The notes: generated from the letters alone by a model not told the origin. A DNA stretch of 64,000 nt from Aporrectodea caliginosa (GCA_020284085.1 JACEVL010001161.1:6045930-6109929); one strand, 5' to 3'. Shown: positions 8,837-19,390, counted from the stretch's first letter. Numbers and translations: made by a program.

Positions 8837-9395
8837 TTGTAAATTGTCATGTCCAAGAGATAGACTCTAGAGTAGTTTCAGTTTAACGACACTGTGTGAT
8901 AACAAAGATCATTAGCGTCGCCCTCCTCCTTTATCCAGGCTCGGGACTGGCACTGACAGAGTGCAATCAGTGACGGATTTAGAGACCCTGGAAAGGTTGA
9001 ACGAAGTACAGACTATCTTCTGTCTGACTGAAATTGGTGTCTAAGGCAGAGGCTTCGTTGAATGCACTGATGAGACTCAGATGACTCTCTCTTGAAGTGG
9101 CGCTATATAAATGTGCACTTAGCATTTCAGTTAAAGGCTGTAAACGATTTTAAATGCTGACGTCGGCAATGGGCAAACCACCCCATTCCTTTACCATATT
9201 TGGGTGACCCATCCTTTTCCATAAAAGCTGAATTATGTAATTTGCGGTCCTCTCATGCAGGTCTAACAGTAGGCCTACTGTTGATTACACGTTTGTTTCG
9301 AATAATTGTAATAAGAACATAATAAAACACGCTGTTTTTTCCAAATATGATTGTACGGTGCTAGACTGGCAAGTAATCCGTGACTTGCTTCAATT
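8837..9395. repeat. Dispersed repeat paired with 20,870-21,300
   Basis: Collinear with 20,870-21,300: AACGAAGT.CAGACTATCT, TTGGTGTCTAAGGCAGAG, GGCGCTATATAAAT and GCTGACGTCGGCA appear in the same order in both. This copy carries an R1 unit (about 8870-8992) that the other lacks. GGCGCTATATAAAT is the 3' signature of the CR1/L2-like LINEs, so a LINE tail is embedded. Confidence 0.65.
8870..8992 (-). mobile_element. R1 short interspersed element
   Basis: On the minus strand it runs from a decayed CGTCACTG, through CAGTGCCAGTCCCGAGCCTG and GGAGGAGGGCGACGCTAATG, to CACAGTGTCGTTAAACTG. The related locus at about 20,910 goes straight from CTCTAG to AAGATAGAACG, so this unit is absent there and behaves as an insertion. 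No pol III boxes were seen. Confidence 0.55.
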
Positions 9396-9592
9396 TGTAT
9401 TTTAATTTACATGCTACTGCAAACTAAACTGTAATAATGATTAGTAACTTTGCAAAAGTGTCTAATGCACAATGCATCAACCGATGGCACACCAAAAACC
9501 AGCGGTAATCAGGTCAATATCAGTCAATAAGACGGAGAGGCAGCCTTTGGTGGATAAGCAATAATTATTTGAAAGACGTGAAGTCCTAAGTA

Positions 9593-9850
9593 AGTAAGTA
9601 AGTAAATATATTCTTTAATATAACCAGCTGCCAAACAGCACTCTGGTCAACAAGCATGAGCAATATAAATTTACATAAGCATCAAACTCTATCAATGACC
9701 AGTGAGATTGCGAGACAGATCTAAGTTGAGAACGGACTGACACAAGCGACTGAGCAGAGCGGAAAGATGCAGCGAAAGAGTTCCAGACTTGGTCCAACAA
9801 TTAAAAGGACTCGTTCACCAAGAACAGTTCGAGTTTTAGGTTTGACCAAA
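9593..9850 (-). mobile_element. LINE 3' end with (AAGT)n tail
   Basis: The minus strand encodes TRTVLGERV followed, after a frameshift, by VWNSFAASFRSAQSLVSVRSQ. This resembles the last residues of CR1-group ORF2 (VPRTRT...GPSLWNSLP...LR). It ends with a tetranucleotide tail seen on + as GTAAGTAAGTAAGTAAGT (about 9590-9603). 5'-truncated. Confidence 0.55.
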
Positions 9851-10184
9851 GAAAGAATGTCACATGCATGACACATCACAAGACAACACAATTAATAGAA
9901 ATTTCTGTTCCATTATCACAACTACTGAGCACAGCCATAAATGGAATATACGGTCGGTGTGAAGATTAGTTTGGCGAGGGAGAGGACTAGCTATCGGATC
10001 TCAAAATATCGAGGTTATGAAAATGAAGCCACTAACACTTTCCACCCATGACTATCTGTGGAGACTAATTAATGGAACTACTCTCCTCCTTCTCCTCCAC
10101 ATTTTCCTACTACTCCTAGTCGTGGACGTTTTAGTAGTTTGTAACATATTTGAATGGTTAATACATAGCAGCTGATGAACGCGT
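9851..10184. repeat. Fragment of the large X family
   Basis: GGTCGGTG...GGCGAGGGAGAGGACTAG and AATGAAGCCACTAAC match, as reverse complement, the stretch of the X blocks around 28,390-28,500 and 52,260-52,370. No gene. Confidence 0.45.
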
Positions 10185-10685
10185 TTTAATGGTGTTCAAA
10201 AGGTCTGACTTCTGCGCATGTCAACGCCCATGTCATTCGTTTGTCAACTGCTGCTCCATTTCGACGAATTATTTTTTATCTAACTGCAGAATTTGCCCAG
10301 TTATTTCTAATAATATTAAGTTGGATTGTAAGGTTGCTAAGTTAGCACACGAACGTATTCTTCGGTTTTCATCGGATTATTACGGATTTGCGTCATCTTC
10401 CACGAATGACGAACTGCTCAGCGACTGACTAATCGTGTGCTGCCACCTATCGTCGCTCCAAACCATCGACGCAACTTGATCTCAGTTATTCTGAATATGA
10501 TACTCTCTATCATCTGCGGTTGGAAATCCGTTGTTTTGGCTCTACGTTGGTGCGTGGGCCCACCACTTGTGACTCTATTAGTGTACTGAGCATTGTTTTC
10601 CTTATTGATCACATTGCGGTTGAAAATAGCCTTTGATAGATAGCGACTATAAATAATTTGATTTGAATTGGGCATTATAATAAAT
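10185..10685. repeat. Family T copy
   Basis: Shares TGTCAACGCCCA, TCGGATTATTACGGATTT and a terminal TGAGCATTGTTTTCCTTATT with 58,255-58,560 and 63,400-63,905. Partial copies lie at 39,235-39,330 and 21,540-21,610. The 79-codon frame at 10,189 is not preserved in the other copies, so I do not call it a gene. Confidence 0.5.
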
Positions 10686-10829
10686 GTTCAGTTGCAATGA
10701 CAACTACAAATACAACGGAGCCAAGCATCAAAAGCAATTTTATTTTATAGCTACATTTTACAGCCGTTGATTAAGGCTTAGTTGAACTAACTCTCTACAA
10801 ACTTGTTTGATTTTAATGTAATGAATGAG

Positions 10830-11288
10830 TGAAACTGATTAATCTTGTAACGCCTAATCAAACCGTTTTAAAGGTGTTGAAGTAAAGGTTTACTAGTATT
10901 GAGCTTTAATAGTCACTTTACTTGTTTAACGATATCTTTTGGCAGTTAAATCAAAGGGATAGGTTAGGAATACTGTAATATGCTCTATATGACATTATTC
11001 CTCACCTATCCCTTTGATTTAACTAACTATCGGATTCAAAGATTTAACCATATCTTAAATGGGAACCATATCTTAAATGGCATTAAAGGCCGTTAACTGG
11101 AACTGTGACGAATAATCTGGTAAATGATTAAGGTTTACGGACAGTTTTACTGGTTAGTTATTGTTTAACGACTCTATGTTATAACAATGATGATTACGTC
11201 GCCCTGAGCCCTTATCCAGCATTTAGACACCTTAAAACAGTTTCTGTCAAACACTATATAGTTGTAATTTTCGTTCAATCACTACTGA
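10830..11288. repeat. Family E copy with a long hairpin
   Basis: In order: GTTTTAAAGGTGTTGAAGTA (10,864), ATTATTCCTCACCTATCCC (10,995), AAAGGCCGTTAACTGGAACT and AATCTGGTAAATGATTAAGG. Other copies lie at 17,330-17,660, 18,290-18,590, 21,725-22,120, 59,260-59,580 and 61,660-62,130. Confidence 0.6.
10944..11024. repeat. 29-bp-arm inverted repeat (foldback)
   Basis: 10,944-10,972 and 10,996-11,024 are reverse complements at 28 of 29 positions, with a 23-nt loop. The right arm (ATTCCTCACCTATCCC) is part of the family E consensus; the left arm is absent from other copies, so it arose here. Confidence 0.85.
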
Positions 11289-11372
11289 GCTGTAATATGC
11301 CAAAACCAATCTTTGTCGGCGGCAACGGCCTCTGTTGTCATAAGCTGCCGTTAAACTGTGGACACACACACA
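11289..11372 (+). mobile_element. R2 module, variant with (AC)n tail
   Basis: GCTGTAATATGCCAAAACCA through GGCAACGGCCT, TTGTCATAAG and GCCGTTAAACTGTGGACAC. Near-identical units occur at 51,305-51,390 and 51,481-51,555, and in reverse at 39,100-39,185 and 62,757-62,840. It corresponds to the 3' terminus of the RNase-H LINE. Confidence 0.6.
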
Positions 11373-11490
11373 ATCACTACTAAACTCCGCCACTGTTCGC
11401 TTTCTGACAGTGCCAGTCCCAAGCCTGGATAAAGGAGGAGGGCGACGCTAAAGGTCTTTGTTACCACACAGCTAGTCGTTAAACAGAAAA
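11373..11490 (+). mobile_element. R1 short interspersed element
   Basis: CTCCGCCACTGTTCGC, GACAGTGCCAGTCCCAAGCC, GGATAAAGGAGGAGGGCGAC and GTCGTTAAACAGAAA in this orientation: one of the most complete R1 copies. It follows directly on an R2 unit. Confidence 0.6.
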
Positions 11491-11529
11491 AACCACCAAT
11501 CACTACTAATCTGGGATTCCAAAGTTCAG

Positions 11530-11620
11530 CCAACCAATGAATGTCATACGATCAGAAAATGTCACCCGATCCATGAATATAATCTAATCAATGAATGTCA
11601 CCTTATCGATGCATTATCAG
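11530..11620. repeat. 18-bp minisatellite, short decayed run (left of a LINE)
   Basis: About five degenerate units of CAATGAATGTCACCCGAT. The array resumes at 12,372-12,405 after the LINE at 11,640-12,360, which therefore appears to have landed in it. Confidence 0.55.
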
Positions 11621-11639
11621 TTTCTAAGGAACATTTACC

Positions 11640-12360
11640 ATGCAGCCAAAAGCAGTCTATCGTACGACCTCATCTCAAGAGGACGGGATCCTAATGATAG
11701 GCAGTAACATTCGCCCTATCTCAAACCTTTCGTTTTTCTCTAAGATATCGAGAGTCGCTCAGCAGCAGTTGTCCTATCTAGTCGTGCACCATATCATGCC
11801 AAAACGGCATTCCGGTTTTAGGAAGGGCCACTCGCCTGAGACGCTTCGTCTTCGACTCGTTTCTGATACAGTATCTGGAAGGTTGACGCTTCCGTCGATC
11901 ACATCATCCTTCTGACCCATCTCGGCTCCTTCTACGGCTTTGCTGGCTGTTTTCTTCACTGGATGCGCTCCATCCTTGACGGGCCGACGATGAAAGCTCA
12001 GATATGTCAGCCTCGGTCCGGGTTCTGTGCGCTGTACCTCAGGGATCCGTATTACACACGCTCCGGCAACAGAATATATGTCTCTGAGATCTTCACGTCG
12101 GTCTCATGTTGTCCCCCAGTCGCGTCGGATCCTTTCGGCTTCCAATGTTCAGTTCATTGTCCCGCGCTCTCGAACGTTGGCTCAAACAGGGCGCGCCTTT
12201 TCCTCTGTTGGTCCGTCTTTCTGAACAATCTGCCATCGAACATACGATTCATACTGATAGCTTCAACATTCCAGGAAACAATTTCTTCTCGTTTTAAGAC
12301 ACATAATTTTGTTCTGTGATTCCTAGGTAGCCGTGCTGGAGCATCCTTGAAGAAAGATAT
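11640..12360 (+). mobile_element. Decayed CR1/L2-like LINE with internal deletion
   Basis: Encodes an RT finger/palm piece, NIRPISNLSFFSKISRV...HSGFRKGHSPETLRL (about 11,690-11,860). After a frameshift comes FLHWMRSILDG (about 11,953-11,985). Then, skipping the YADD region and thumb, a C-terminal piece reads SRTLAQTGRAFSSVGPSF (about 12,167-12,224) and NNLPSNIRF. The 3' end GATTCCTAGGTAGCCGTG matches 7912. Multiple frame breaks. Confidence 0.65.
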
Positions 12361-12399
12361 ACAGTGAATATCAGCCGGTCAATGAATGTCACCCTGTCA

Positions 12400-13240
12400 A
12401 TGAATAACATCACTATAGCTGTATTGTAATACCAGAACGTGTTAATTTACTTTTTCACATTTAACCTGCTGTCGAAGGTAGATTCTTTACAACGACGTTG
12501 TGTCATAACGGAGATGATTAGCACCCGAGGCCTGACTACAGGCAGTGGCGATGTCAGCTAACTAACTCATCGGTGCACTTTATTCAACAGTTCAACGACG
12601 ATGACTAAAGCAGTTCCATGTAGCATTATGTAAATCCAGGAGTTATTGAGGACGGCTCTGCTTTCAGTTTTATTTATAGTGGAAATAAAACACTTGAAAA
12701 GGTGTGTAAGTAAATGCTTTAGTTGGTTCATTATTCGGGATTTCGATTGGATCTAGCAGTTAAACGATATCCTGTAACAACATTCAGTTGACGTAGATAG
12801 AAAAAACTGTATTCAGGATAGCGCTGTTGGAGTTTCTGTTTAACGACGCTGTGTCGAAACATTTAGAAACCTTTATATCGTTCCTTTCACTCACTATATT
12901 TTTGTAATTTTCATAAAAGCGCTAATGATCTGCGAAGATTTGGATGGTTAGTTCCTGTTTAACGACCTTTAGTCATAACCAAGAAACTCCGTCACTACTC
13001 GCCAGGTAGTACCAGTCCAAATCATGGAGAAAGTAAATTATGCAATGTTAAATAAAGAGGTTTTAAAGTTATCTAGCTAAACATATCTCTATTTACACGC
13101 TGTCTTCCCGTGGCTTATAGATTATTTGGTATCTCTTCATCATACGTAATATCGTAAAAAGAATAATAATAATATTATGCGATATCTAACCGAATCCAGG
13201 ACAGTTAAAGGTCACGCAGTAGCAGCAAAAGATTTCGTAG
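12400..13240. repeat. Mixture of family M, E and R1 fragments
   Basis: Recognisable pieces: the M flank near 12,475-12,560; R1-like ends at 12,840 and 12,955 (GTTTAACGAC); TTAGAAACCTTTATATCG near 12,863. No reading frame of note. Confidence 0.4.
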
Positions 13241-13635
13241 AGATTCCAATAGTTTAACGACATCTTACGGCAATAAAGGCCGTTGACGTCGACATAAATT
13301 ATTTTGATATAATAAATAGGGCATTAGATCGATTGAAGGAACGGATGATTATTATATGTTAGGATGAAACCATTTTAAATTTCTCTAAGCAGTTGGTTAA
13401 GAGGCTGGTCTATGAAAAAGAATCTCGGGTTTCGAATTACCGCCGTGTTGAAAAATTGTTCGAAAGGTTTTCCTCTTGAATACCTTGGGAACACCGTTAT
13501 TAATTGAGTACACTGTCGGTTAGCAGTTCAGGCGACGAGGGTGAGGACACGCCACCAGCTAAAGTATGCCGAGTCTAAGAAAATGAAGTCGCTAGCTCAA
13601 TACAACCATTTCTAGCGTTCACACCGGCTTAGTAG
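13240..13635. repeat. Family F start and X-family fragment
   Basis: GTTTAACGACATCTTACGGC, AAAGGCCGTTGACGTCGACA (about 13,253-13,300), then CTGTCGGTTAGCAG and CGACGAGGGTGAGGAC, as in the X fragments at 9950 and 18,930. No gene. Confidence 0.4.
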
Positions 13636-13639
13636 TACT

Positions 13640-13895
13640 TTCTGTTAAACTACGCTGTGTTATAACAAAGATCATTGCCATCACCCTCCTTTTTTATCCA
13701 GGCTTGAGACTGGCACTACTACAGTACAAGCCGTGGCTTTCCATTAAACGTTGCTCTCAATCGATCATTTATTGGTAGTAGTAGTAGTTTCAGTTTAACG
13801 AAACTGTGTGATAACAAAGATCATTAGCGTCGCCCTCCTCCTTTATCCAGGCTTTGGACTGGCACTGTCAGAGTACGATCAGTGGCGGAGTTGAT
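13640..13895 (-). mobile_element. Two adjacent R1 elements
   Basis: Copies at about 13,640-13,735 and 13,786-13,893, both reading on the + strand from AACG(A)..CTGTGT to TGGCACT. The second is intact to AGTGGCGGAGTT; the first stops early. Head-to-tail placement is common for this family. Confidence 0.55.
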
Positions 13896-13989
13896 CATTT
13901 AGTGTTTTTTAAGTTTGAAAGTGATAGTGGAAAGTTTAAAGTCATTAGCTTTTTATTTTATTAGCTTACAACGTTGAGGTTTATTATAG

Positions 13990-14300
13990 AGTTGCATGAA
14001 TTCATTTAGAAGGTGTTTGGTTGCTTAGAACTAAAGCTTATTTTTTTAATGGTTTTGAAAATTACAAGTCTAAATTTAGCATACTATATCAGACGAAATT
14101 ATTTTGTTGCCCGAATCCCTTATCTCTGACTGATTTAACTTATTTTAACCATGTTTACAAAACAGAATGTATGGATAATACACAATGTTTAGAGACATCC
14201 TGTGTTTGCCAGGACTTGGTGTCAACCGTATAATTTAACTTTTAAAAAAGTAGGTAGGGAGAGTTTAGAAAATCCGGTGATAGGTGTTTGCTGTTTATGG
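13990..14300. repeat. X-family fragment
   Basis: An open frame here (14,021-14,233) contains QCLETSCVCQ. The X3 copy at 49,550-49,810 (minus) contains QCLETSCGFQ in a similar setting (HLTF..YVYN before it). The likeness is at the DNA level in a repeat, so I do not claim a gene. Confidence 0.4.
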
Positions 14301-14497
14301 ACATACTGTGATAATAGAGGTATTATTTGTGTCACCCTCTCATATATCTTCGCTTTATTCGGTCGGCCTCAATATAACGTTGCTTCCCAACGAACCTCAC
14401 TGGTATTAGTGTTTTAACTTAGCGAGTGTAAACCAAATAATAATCATCTGAACCGATTGCAGAGTTTAACGGCGTCACCAATCCTATGGTATAATAG

Positions 14498-14670
14498 GGG
14501 CGGGGGACCATAGTGTAGTGGTAACATCACTGGCGTGAACAGCAGTAGGTAGCGGGATCGCTTCCCGTACCCTCCCAAAGGTCCACTTAGCCTATCATTC
14601 GCGAGATGGCACACAACCATACTCTCCCTCCCAATGACAACTCTCAATTTATTCCCAGATCATTATATAA
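14498..14670 (+). mobile_element. tRNA-derived SINE, type S3
   Basis: Head GGGGGACCATAGTGTAGTGG supplies an A box (TAGTGTAGTGGTA). GGATCGCTTCC at 14,555-14,565 is a B box with two mismatches. An unrelated body follows, ending in ATTATATAAAA. Only copy seen in the window. A functional tRNA is excluded because the 3' half cannot close the acceptor stem. Confidence 0.6.
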
Positions 14671-15105
14671 AAATATTTACTAGTTTATTCTAAAATTTTC
14701 TAATGAACTTTAATTCTTCATTATCACTCATGTTAGCATTTCTGCGTTTTTGTCAGATTGTTTTCTCAATAGACGAATATATATAGGTAAAATGGGATGT
14801 AGGACGTGATGGGCGCCTTACATGGCTACCGTATACAGTTAAATTCGACTCCTGTAATAACTTGATCCGTTCATACTGATTTTTAATCATACTGCGTAAT
14901 TGTCAGTTTTAAAATACTAAAATATTAAACGAAGAGTATTAGAGATTTGCATCGTCCTCTACCTTTTTATGCAGCATTTAGACACCTTAAAATCGTTTTT
15001 CATTCGGACTATAAATTAATAATTTAATTAATCCATTATTAAATTATTAAATGGTCTCTGTTACCACACAGCTAGTCGTTAAAAAAGAAAACACACATTA
15101 TTAAA
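14671..15105. other. Unassigned AT-rich stretch
   Basis: Contains one GCATTTAGACACCTTAAAA element (about 14,973), recurrent in families E and F, and a piece of R1 (GTTACCACACAGCTAGTCGT, as at 11,460). Otherwise nothing recognised. Confidence 0.4.
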
Positions 15106-15552
15106 TTATTCCTTGGGTGCAATCAATAAAATACTTGGGTGTGATGATTAATTAGTCATGTTAAATCGCTTAATTTTAACAAGGAATCGGTGAGACGATC
15201 TTTCTTCTCTGCCTGTAATTGTATCTACGCACGTGCCAAAGATCTTAATGAGTTGGTTCATCTATCTGTACAAGAAAGCTACTGCTTGCCAATATTAACT
15301 TACGCCTCAGTCGTAGTTAAATACACAGTGAGACAAGAAGAGGAACTGAATGCATGTTGGAACTCTGTTTATAGAAAGTTATTTGGTTTTAATAAATGGG
15401 AATCTGTTAAAGGCTTCATTTGTGGCCTTGGTAGACTAGACTTAGGCTACATCACATTATTAAGAAACGTCGCATGATGTTCTATAGGCGACTAGTTCAT
15501 TCGACATCTAATTTTCTCCAGGATATTTTCTGGTGTTACGTTGTTGAGCAAT
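15106..15552 (+). mobile_element. LINE RT C-terminal remnant
   Basis: The open frame 15,190-15,477 reads SACNCIYARAKDLNELVHLS and RKLFGFNKWESVKGFICGLG, the distal part of a non-LTR reverse transcriptase. Just upstream, after frame breaks, IKYLGV (about 15,127) gives the preceding conserved motif. Stop at 15,477, then a 3' UTR. Clade not resolved. Confidence 0.65.
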
Positions 15553-15640
15553 TATTATTATTATTATTATTATATTCGTTTAATGGTACACACAAAAACA
15601 GCTGACACACCGCAACTGATTAAAATACAAAGTTGGCAGC
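15553..15640 (-). mobile_element. Retrotransposon 3' tail of the type found in the Mab-21 gene
   Basis: (ATT)n, then TATATTCGTTTAATGG and GACACACCGCAACTG on +. Minus-strand reading ends in ATTAAACGAATATA(AT)n. Same sequence blocks and order as 5681-5723, so both descend from one element family. Confidence 0.6.
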
Positions 15641-16299
15641 CATCAAAGGCGCCCATCCCACAACGACTCTAGCCTATGATGTTAAAGTCACCACGACAGA
15701 CAGAGTCATCTACGGCAAGCAGACGCCCGAAACAGACAAGTCACCATCGACGAACTCCAACGCGCACACGAAGAGTCCAACCGACGGTTTCTCGTCCAAT
15801 GTTGACAGTTGAACCGCATATGTAGAGAACACCGGGCCGAGTGACATCGATGGTGGTATCACATCCACATGGTCTTCGGTAGTTTGGTGGAAGATGAAGC
15901 GTCCAGACCTCTCTCGTCCCATTCAGAGTTGTAAGGAACGACACTCATTCGCAAGGTGGCAGGAGTGATGGCTGACGAACCTAGTATGATGGTATCCCTT
16001 GCAAGCTGTAGTCACGGGCGATGGTCGTACACCAAGAACTTGCGAAGCGAGTTGCCGTCCAAATATCCATAAATCGGAGTCGAAAAAGTCCGAAACGCTG
16101 ACTCGACTTCGGAACGTCTCTAAATATGCAGAAGTAATCGGGCGTCCACTGCCACAGACACAATAATCCGTCGTAATATCTAGGAGGCGAGATCGCCGGC
16201 CAGCATGGCCGACGACCCCAGAGTCAAATCTTTGTGACTCTGAACTCGTCGGCATCTTGAACGGTAACTTTAGTTGCATAAATGATCTTTACGAACATT
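15641..16299. other. GC-richer unassigned block
   Basis: Clearly less AT-rich than its surroundings, with open minus-strand frames (15,923-16,279; 15,710-15,922) that I do not recognise. It adjoins a minus-strand retrotransposon tail, so it may be the 5' continuation of that element (coding or UTR, decayed). GCCGGCCAGCATGGCCGAC at 16,195 is a short dyad. Confidence 0.35.
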
Positions 16300-16484
16300 T
16301 TCGCAGTCTGTGCGTTTGATTTTATGTTTGTTCAGATTTGTGCATGTATGTTTTGTTTCTGTCTTTGGGCGTAATAAAGTACTGATTAATAAATTGTATA
16401 ATTTTCTGTATTGTCGTCAACGGCCTTTTGATGCCATCAGACGACGTTAAACTGTGGACAAAATTAATAAATAAACTATAAATT
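16300..16484 (+). mobile_element. LINE tail followed by R2 module
   Basis: 16,318-16,385 resembles the tail inserted at 34,150-34,247 (TTTGT..., then GCG.AATAAAGTA). 16,401-16,484 is R2: ATTTTCTGTATTGTCGTCAA, CGACGTTAAACTGTGGAC, then an A/T-rich tail. Confidence 0.5.
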
Positions 16485-16559
16485 AAAGGCTTACGTTTCT
16501 GGCTCAATCGAAAATTTATACCTTGTCATAAGCTGTCGTTAAACTCTCGATCTTATTAT

Positions 16560-16645
16560 TAATTGCTAATTTAATTCTGCCACTGATCGTACTGTGTCAG
16601 TGCCACTCCCAAGCCTGGATTAAATTAAATTAAGGAGGAGGCTAA
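16560..16645 (+). mobile_element. Partial R1 element
   Basis: TCTGCCACTGATCGTACTG, CAGTGCCACTCCCAAGCC, TGGATTAAATTAAATTAAGG; a small ATTAA expansion interrupts the unit before GGAGGAGG. The 3' end is missing. Confidence 0.45.
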
Positions 16646-17330
16646 TGATCTATCAGGGGAATTATCATTATTCACTGTGATGGAGAATCTCCAGCACATA
16701 TCATGGGCTACATTATGGTAATTATTAAGAGACCTTTGCGCGATTAATTCGAGAGTCTTACAGCAGTTAACCTATGGAACTACTAGCTCTTAGAGGAAAA
16801 CTACTCTATCGAATATAGTAACTTAAAATATAATTTAATATAGATAAATAAAATAAAGGGACTAGATTGTTTGACGTGTTATGTTTAAAATAAGCCTCCG
16901 AATTAGACGATCCGCAAACAGATGAAAGAGGACACTCGTAGCTTTAATAAATGGCATCATTGGTATAGCTGCTCAAGATATTACAATTTCTGTGCACATC
17001 CAAAATCGAAAAATACGGATCGGGACGCGGGACTGTAATGAGATTTGACGTGTTTGAAGCGTTAAATAAAATTAAAAATGAACAATCCAATCCATCAAAG
17101 ATAGCTGATTTTGTTCTGCAGGTCACTACGAACATTTTGATACATTATGTGCCTCCGTACCTATATAAATATTGTCTTAACTGCTGAGGGAAACGAAATC
17201 CAAAAAATTGACGGAAATACCCATTTATAAAGGCTTAACAGGATCAACTCACTCCGCCACTGTTTGCAGTCCAACAGTGCCAGTCTCACTCTATGCCATG
17301 ACAGTGTAGCGTTTGAGCGAAAGTTATTAC
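16646..17330. other. Unassigned AT-rich sequence
   Basis: No stable frame and no motif. A short piece of R1 (CTCCGCCACTGTTTGCAG) is seen at 17,252-17,269. Confidence 0.4.
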
Positions 17331-17660
17331 TCTTATAACGCTTGATAATAGCGTTTTAAAGGTGTCGAAGTAAAGGTTGACTACTATTCAGTTTTAGAAG
17401 TATTTTCATAGTTTAATGACGACTTTTCGTAATCGTGCTAGATGACATTATTCCTCGACTTTTTGATTGCACTAACGTTCGGATCCAACCATTTCACGAC
17501 ATCTTAAATGGCACCAAAGGACATTCACTGCGACAAAAAAGCCATAGTTATCGATTATGGTATACGGTCTGCTTGTTTGAGTAATTGATGTTTAACGACA
17601 CTGTGCTATAACAAACATGATTAGCGTCGCCTAAATGTTTTATAAAGACTTAACTGGAAC
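17330..17660. repeat. Family E copy
   Basis: TTTTAAAGGTGTCGAAGTAA at 17,355, TGACATTATTCCTCGAC near 17,445, AAAGGACATTCACTGCGAC, then GGTATACGG and an R1-type AACGACACTGTGCTATAAC. Confidence 0.55.
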
Positions 17661-17667
17661 AACTTAC

Positions 17668-18248
17668 TCTAAGTATTATATATTACAAATGGTGTGATTT
17701 GGTCAATGTATCAGATAGCTACTATGTTGCATAATATTACAGTACTGGTTACTGTTACTGAAATATCCATAGACAACTTCTTTTCAACTGTTGATTTTTT
17801 GTTTGTTTGTTTAAAATATGTTATGTCATAATAATAAGAACCTAATGTTAGAAAAGTATAAACATTACTTATTGGTGAATGAATATGCATATTACAATAT
17901 TACTATCATTCAACTTTAGTTATCCAATATTGCATATAATATGGTTTGGTTAATGTACATGGACAGTTTAAAGGAATACCTGAATCAATTATAATATATG
18001 TATGCTATGTTAGTTAATGAAATTTGTCAGGACATAATAATCACAGACAATTTGAGATGAACTACTTTATATATTGAAAAAATATTGAATTTTAGTGAAA
18101 TTGTAAAGCTCTGTTTCGACACCTTTAATGGTATCGTTCGGATGCTATAAGTTTCTGGTTCTGATTGTATTTTATATTTCTGTATTGTCGTCAACGGCCT
18201 TTGATGTCATAGGACGACGTTAAACTTTAGAGAAATAATAAATAAAAC
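17668..18248 (+). mobile_element. 3' UTR of the RNase-H LINE, subtype a
   Basis: Reverse-collinear with 44,794-45,330, the 3' UTR of the minus-strand LINE: AACATATTTTAAAC, CATGTACATTAACC and CATTAACTAACAAAGCATAC there appear here as complements in reverse order. It ends with the GTCGTCAACGGCCTTTGATG-type R2 terminus (18,186-18,230) and an AAATAATAAATAAAA tail. No coding part remains. Confidence 0.65.
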
Positions 18249-18690
18249 TTACTCTAAGGTGCAGATTGGCGACTGTCAAACAGTTATTGAGAGAAACTCG
18301 TTGTTCTTATAACGTCAAATGTAAACGTTTTAAAGGTGTCGAAGTACACGTTGACTTTAGTATCCACTAATAGTAGTTAGTTTCACCATTTTACGACATC
18401 CTTCGGCTGCCAGGGCAGATTACAATATTCCTTACCTATCTAATTCGCGTTTTTTCATTTCACTATCGATCGTATCCAACAGTTTAACGATAATTATCCT
18501 AAATGTCATCAAACACCGTTCACTGTGATACAAACGAATAATCTGGTAACTGGTTAAGGTATACGGACTGCTTGGTTGGTTAGTTGCGGTTTAACGACAC
18601 TGGGTCATAATAAAGATGATGATCGTCGACCTCCTCCTTCCTCCAGTCTTGAGACTAGCACTACCAGAGAATGGTTGGCTAAGTTGCTGA
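18249..18690. repeat. Family E copy ending in an R1 element
   Basis: AACGTTTTAAAGGTGTCGAA (about 18,331), ATTCCTTACCTATC, GGTATACGGACTGCTTGG, then R1 at 18,588-18,690 reading GGTTTAACGACACTGGGTC to CACTACCAGAG. Confidence 0.55.
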
Positions 18691-18763
18691 CCTGTGGATC
18701 AAAATGTCGTTAACAAATTCCTGCCATGGCAACACATTTTGGGGAAATTTCTGTTCCACTTAA

Positions 18764-19020
18764 GTAAAGTAAGAAGTAAGTATATTCTTTATTCAACCTG
18801 CATATCCCACTTTGGTGTACATACGAGTACATTTATACAGAGTATAACACTTATTATAAACGATCTGCAATTGTCCGCAGAATAAAACGGTCTCTGGGAG
18901 AACACAGCAATGGAGTCAGTACTGTCGGTGGGAAGAACAGGCGGCGAGGGATAAGACTAGCCATCCGCCTACATATGCCGAGGATAATAAAACGAAGTCG
19001 CTGGCGCATCACACTTTTCG
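18764..19020 (-). mobile_element. LINE tail plus X-family fragment
   Basis: GTAAAGTAAGAAGTAAGTA followed by TATTCTTTATT resembles the inverted LINE tails at 9593 and 58,625. From 18,920, GTCGGTGGGAAGAACAGG and GGCGAGGGATAAGACTAG match the X blocks. No gene. Confidence 0.45.
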
Positions 19021-19390
19021 CTGCCTCTGAGGCTAGCCTAATGGAAGGGTTTTCTTCTTATTTTGTTTTATCTTTTTCCTGAAATACATAACAAGGATAA
19101 TAATTAGCGTCGCTTTCTCCAGCATTTAGACACCTTTAAATCGTTTATTTCAGACACTATGTGATTGTAAATTTCGTTTCGTCTCTAATTATTCAACAAA
19201 CGCCCTGTAACAGTCGAACTTACCCATTTGGTTTCATTAATGTTAAGTAATTAATTAAATGAGGGCAATTGTTTAAATGTGTCTTAACATAAAAAGTTAC
19301 ATAAGTTACATCCAGCGTGAGCGAAATCCGTCGTTTTTAAAAGTCGTAGACGTCGACCTCACCTCGTTCAAACGGGTAAAGGATCTACCC

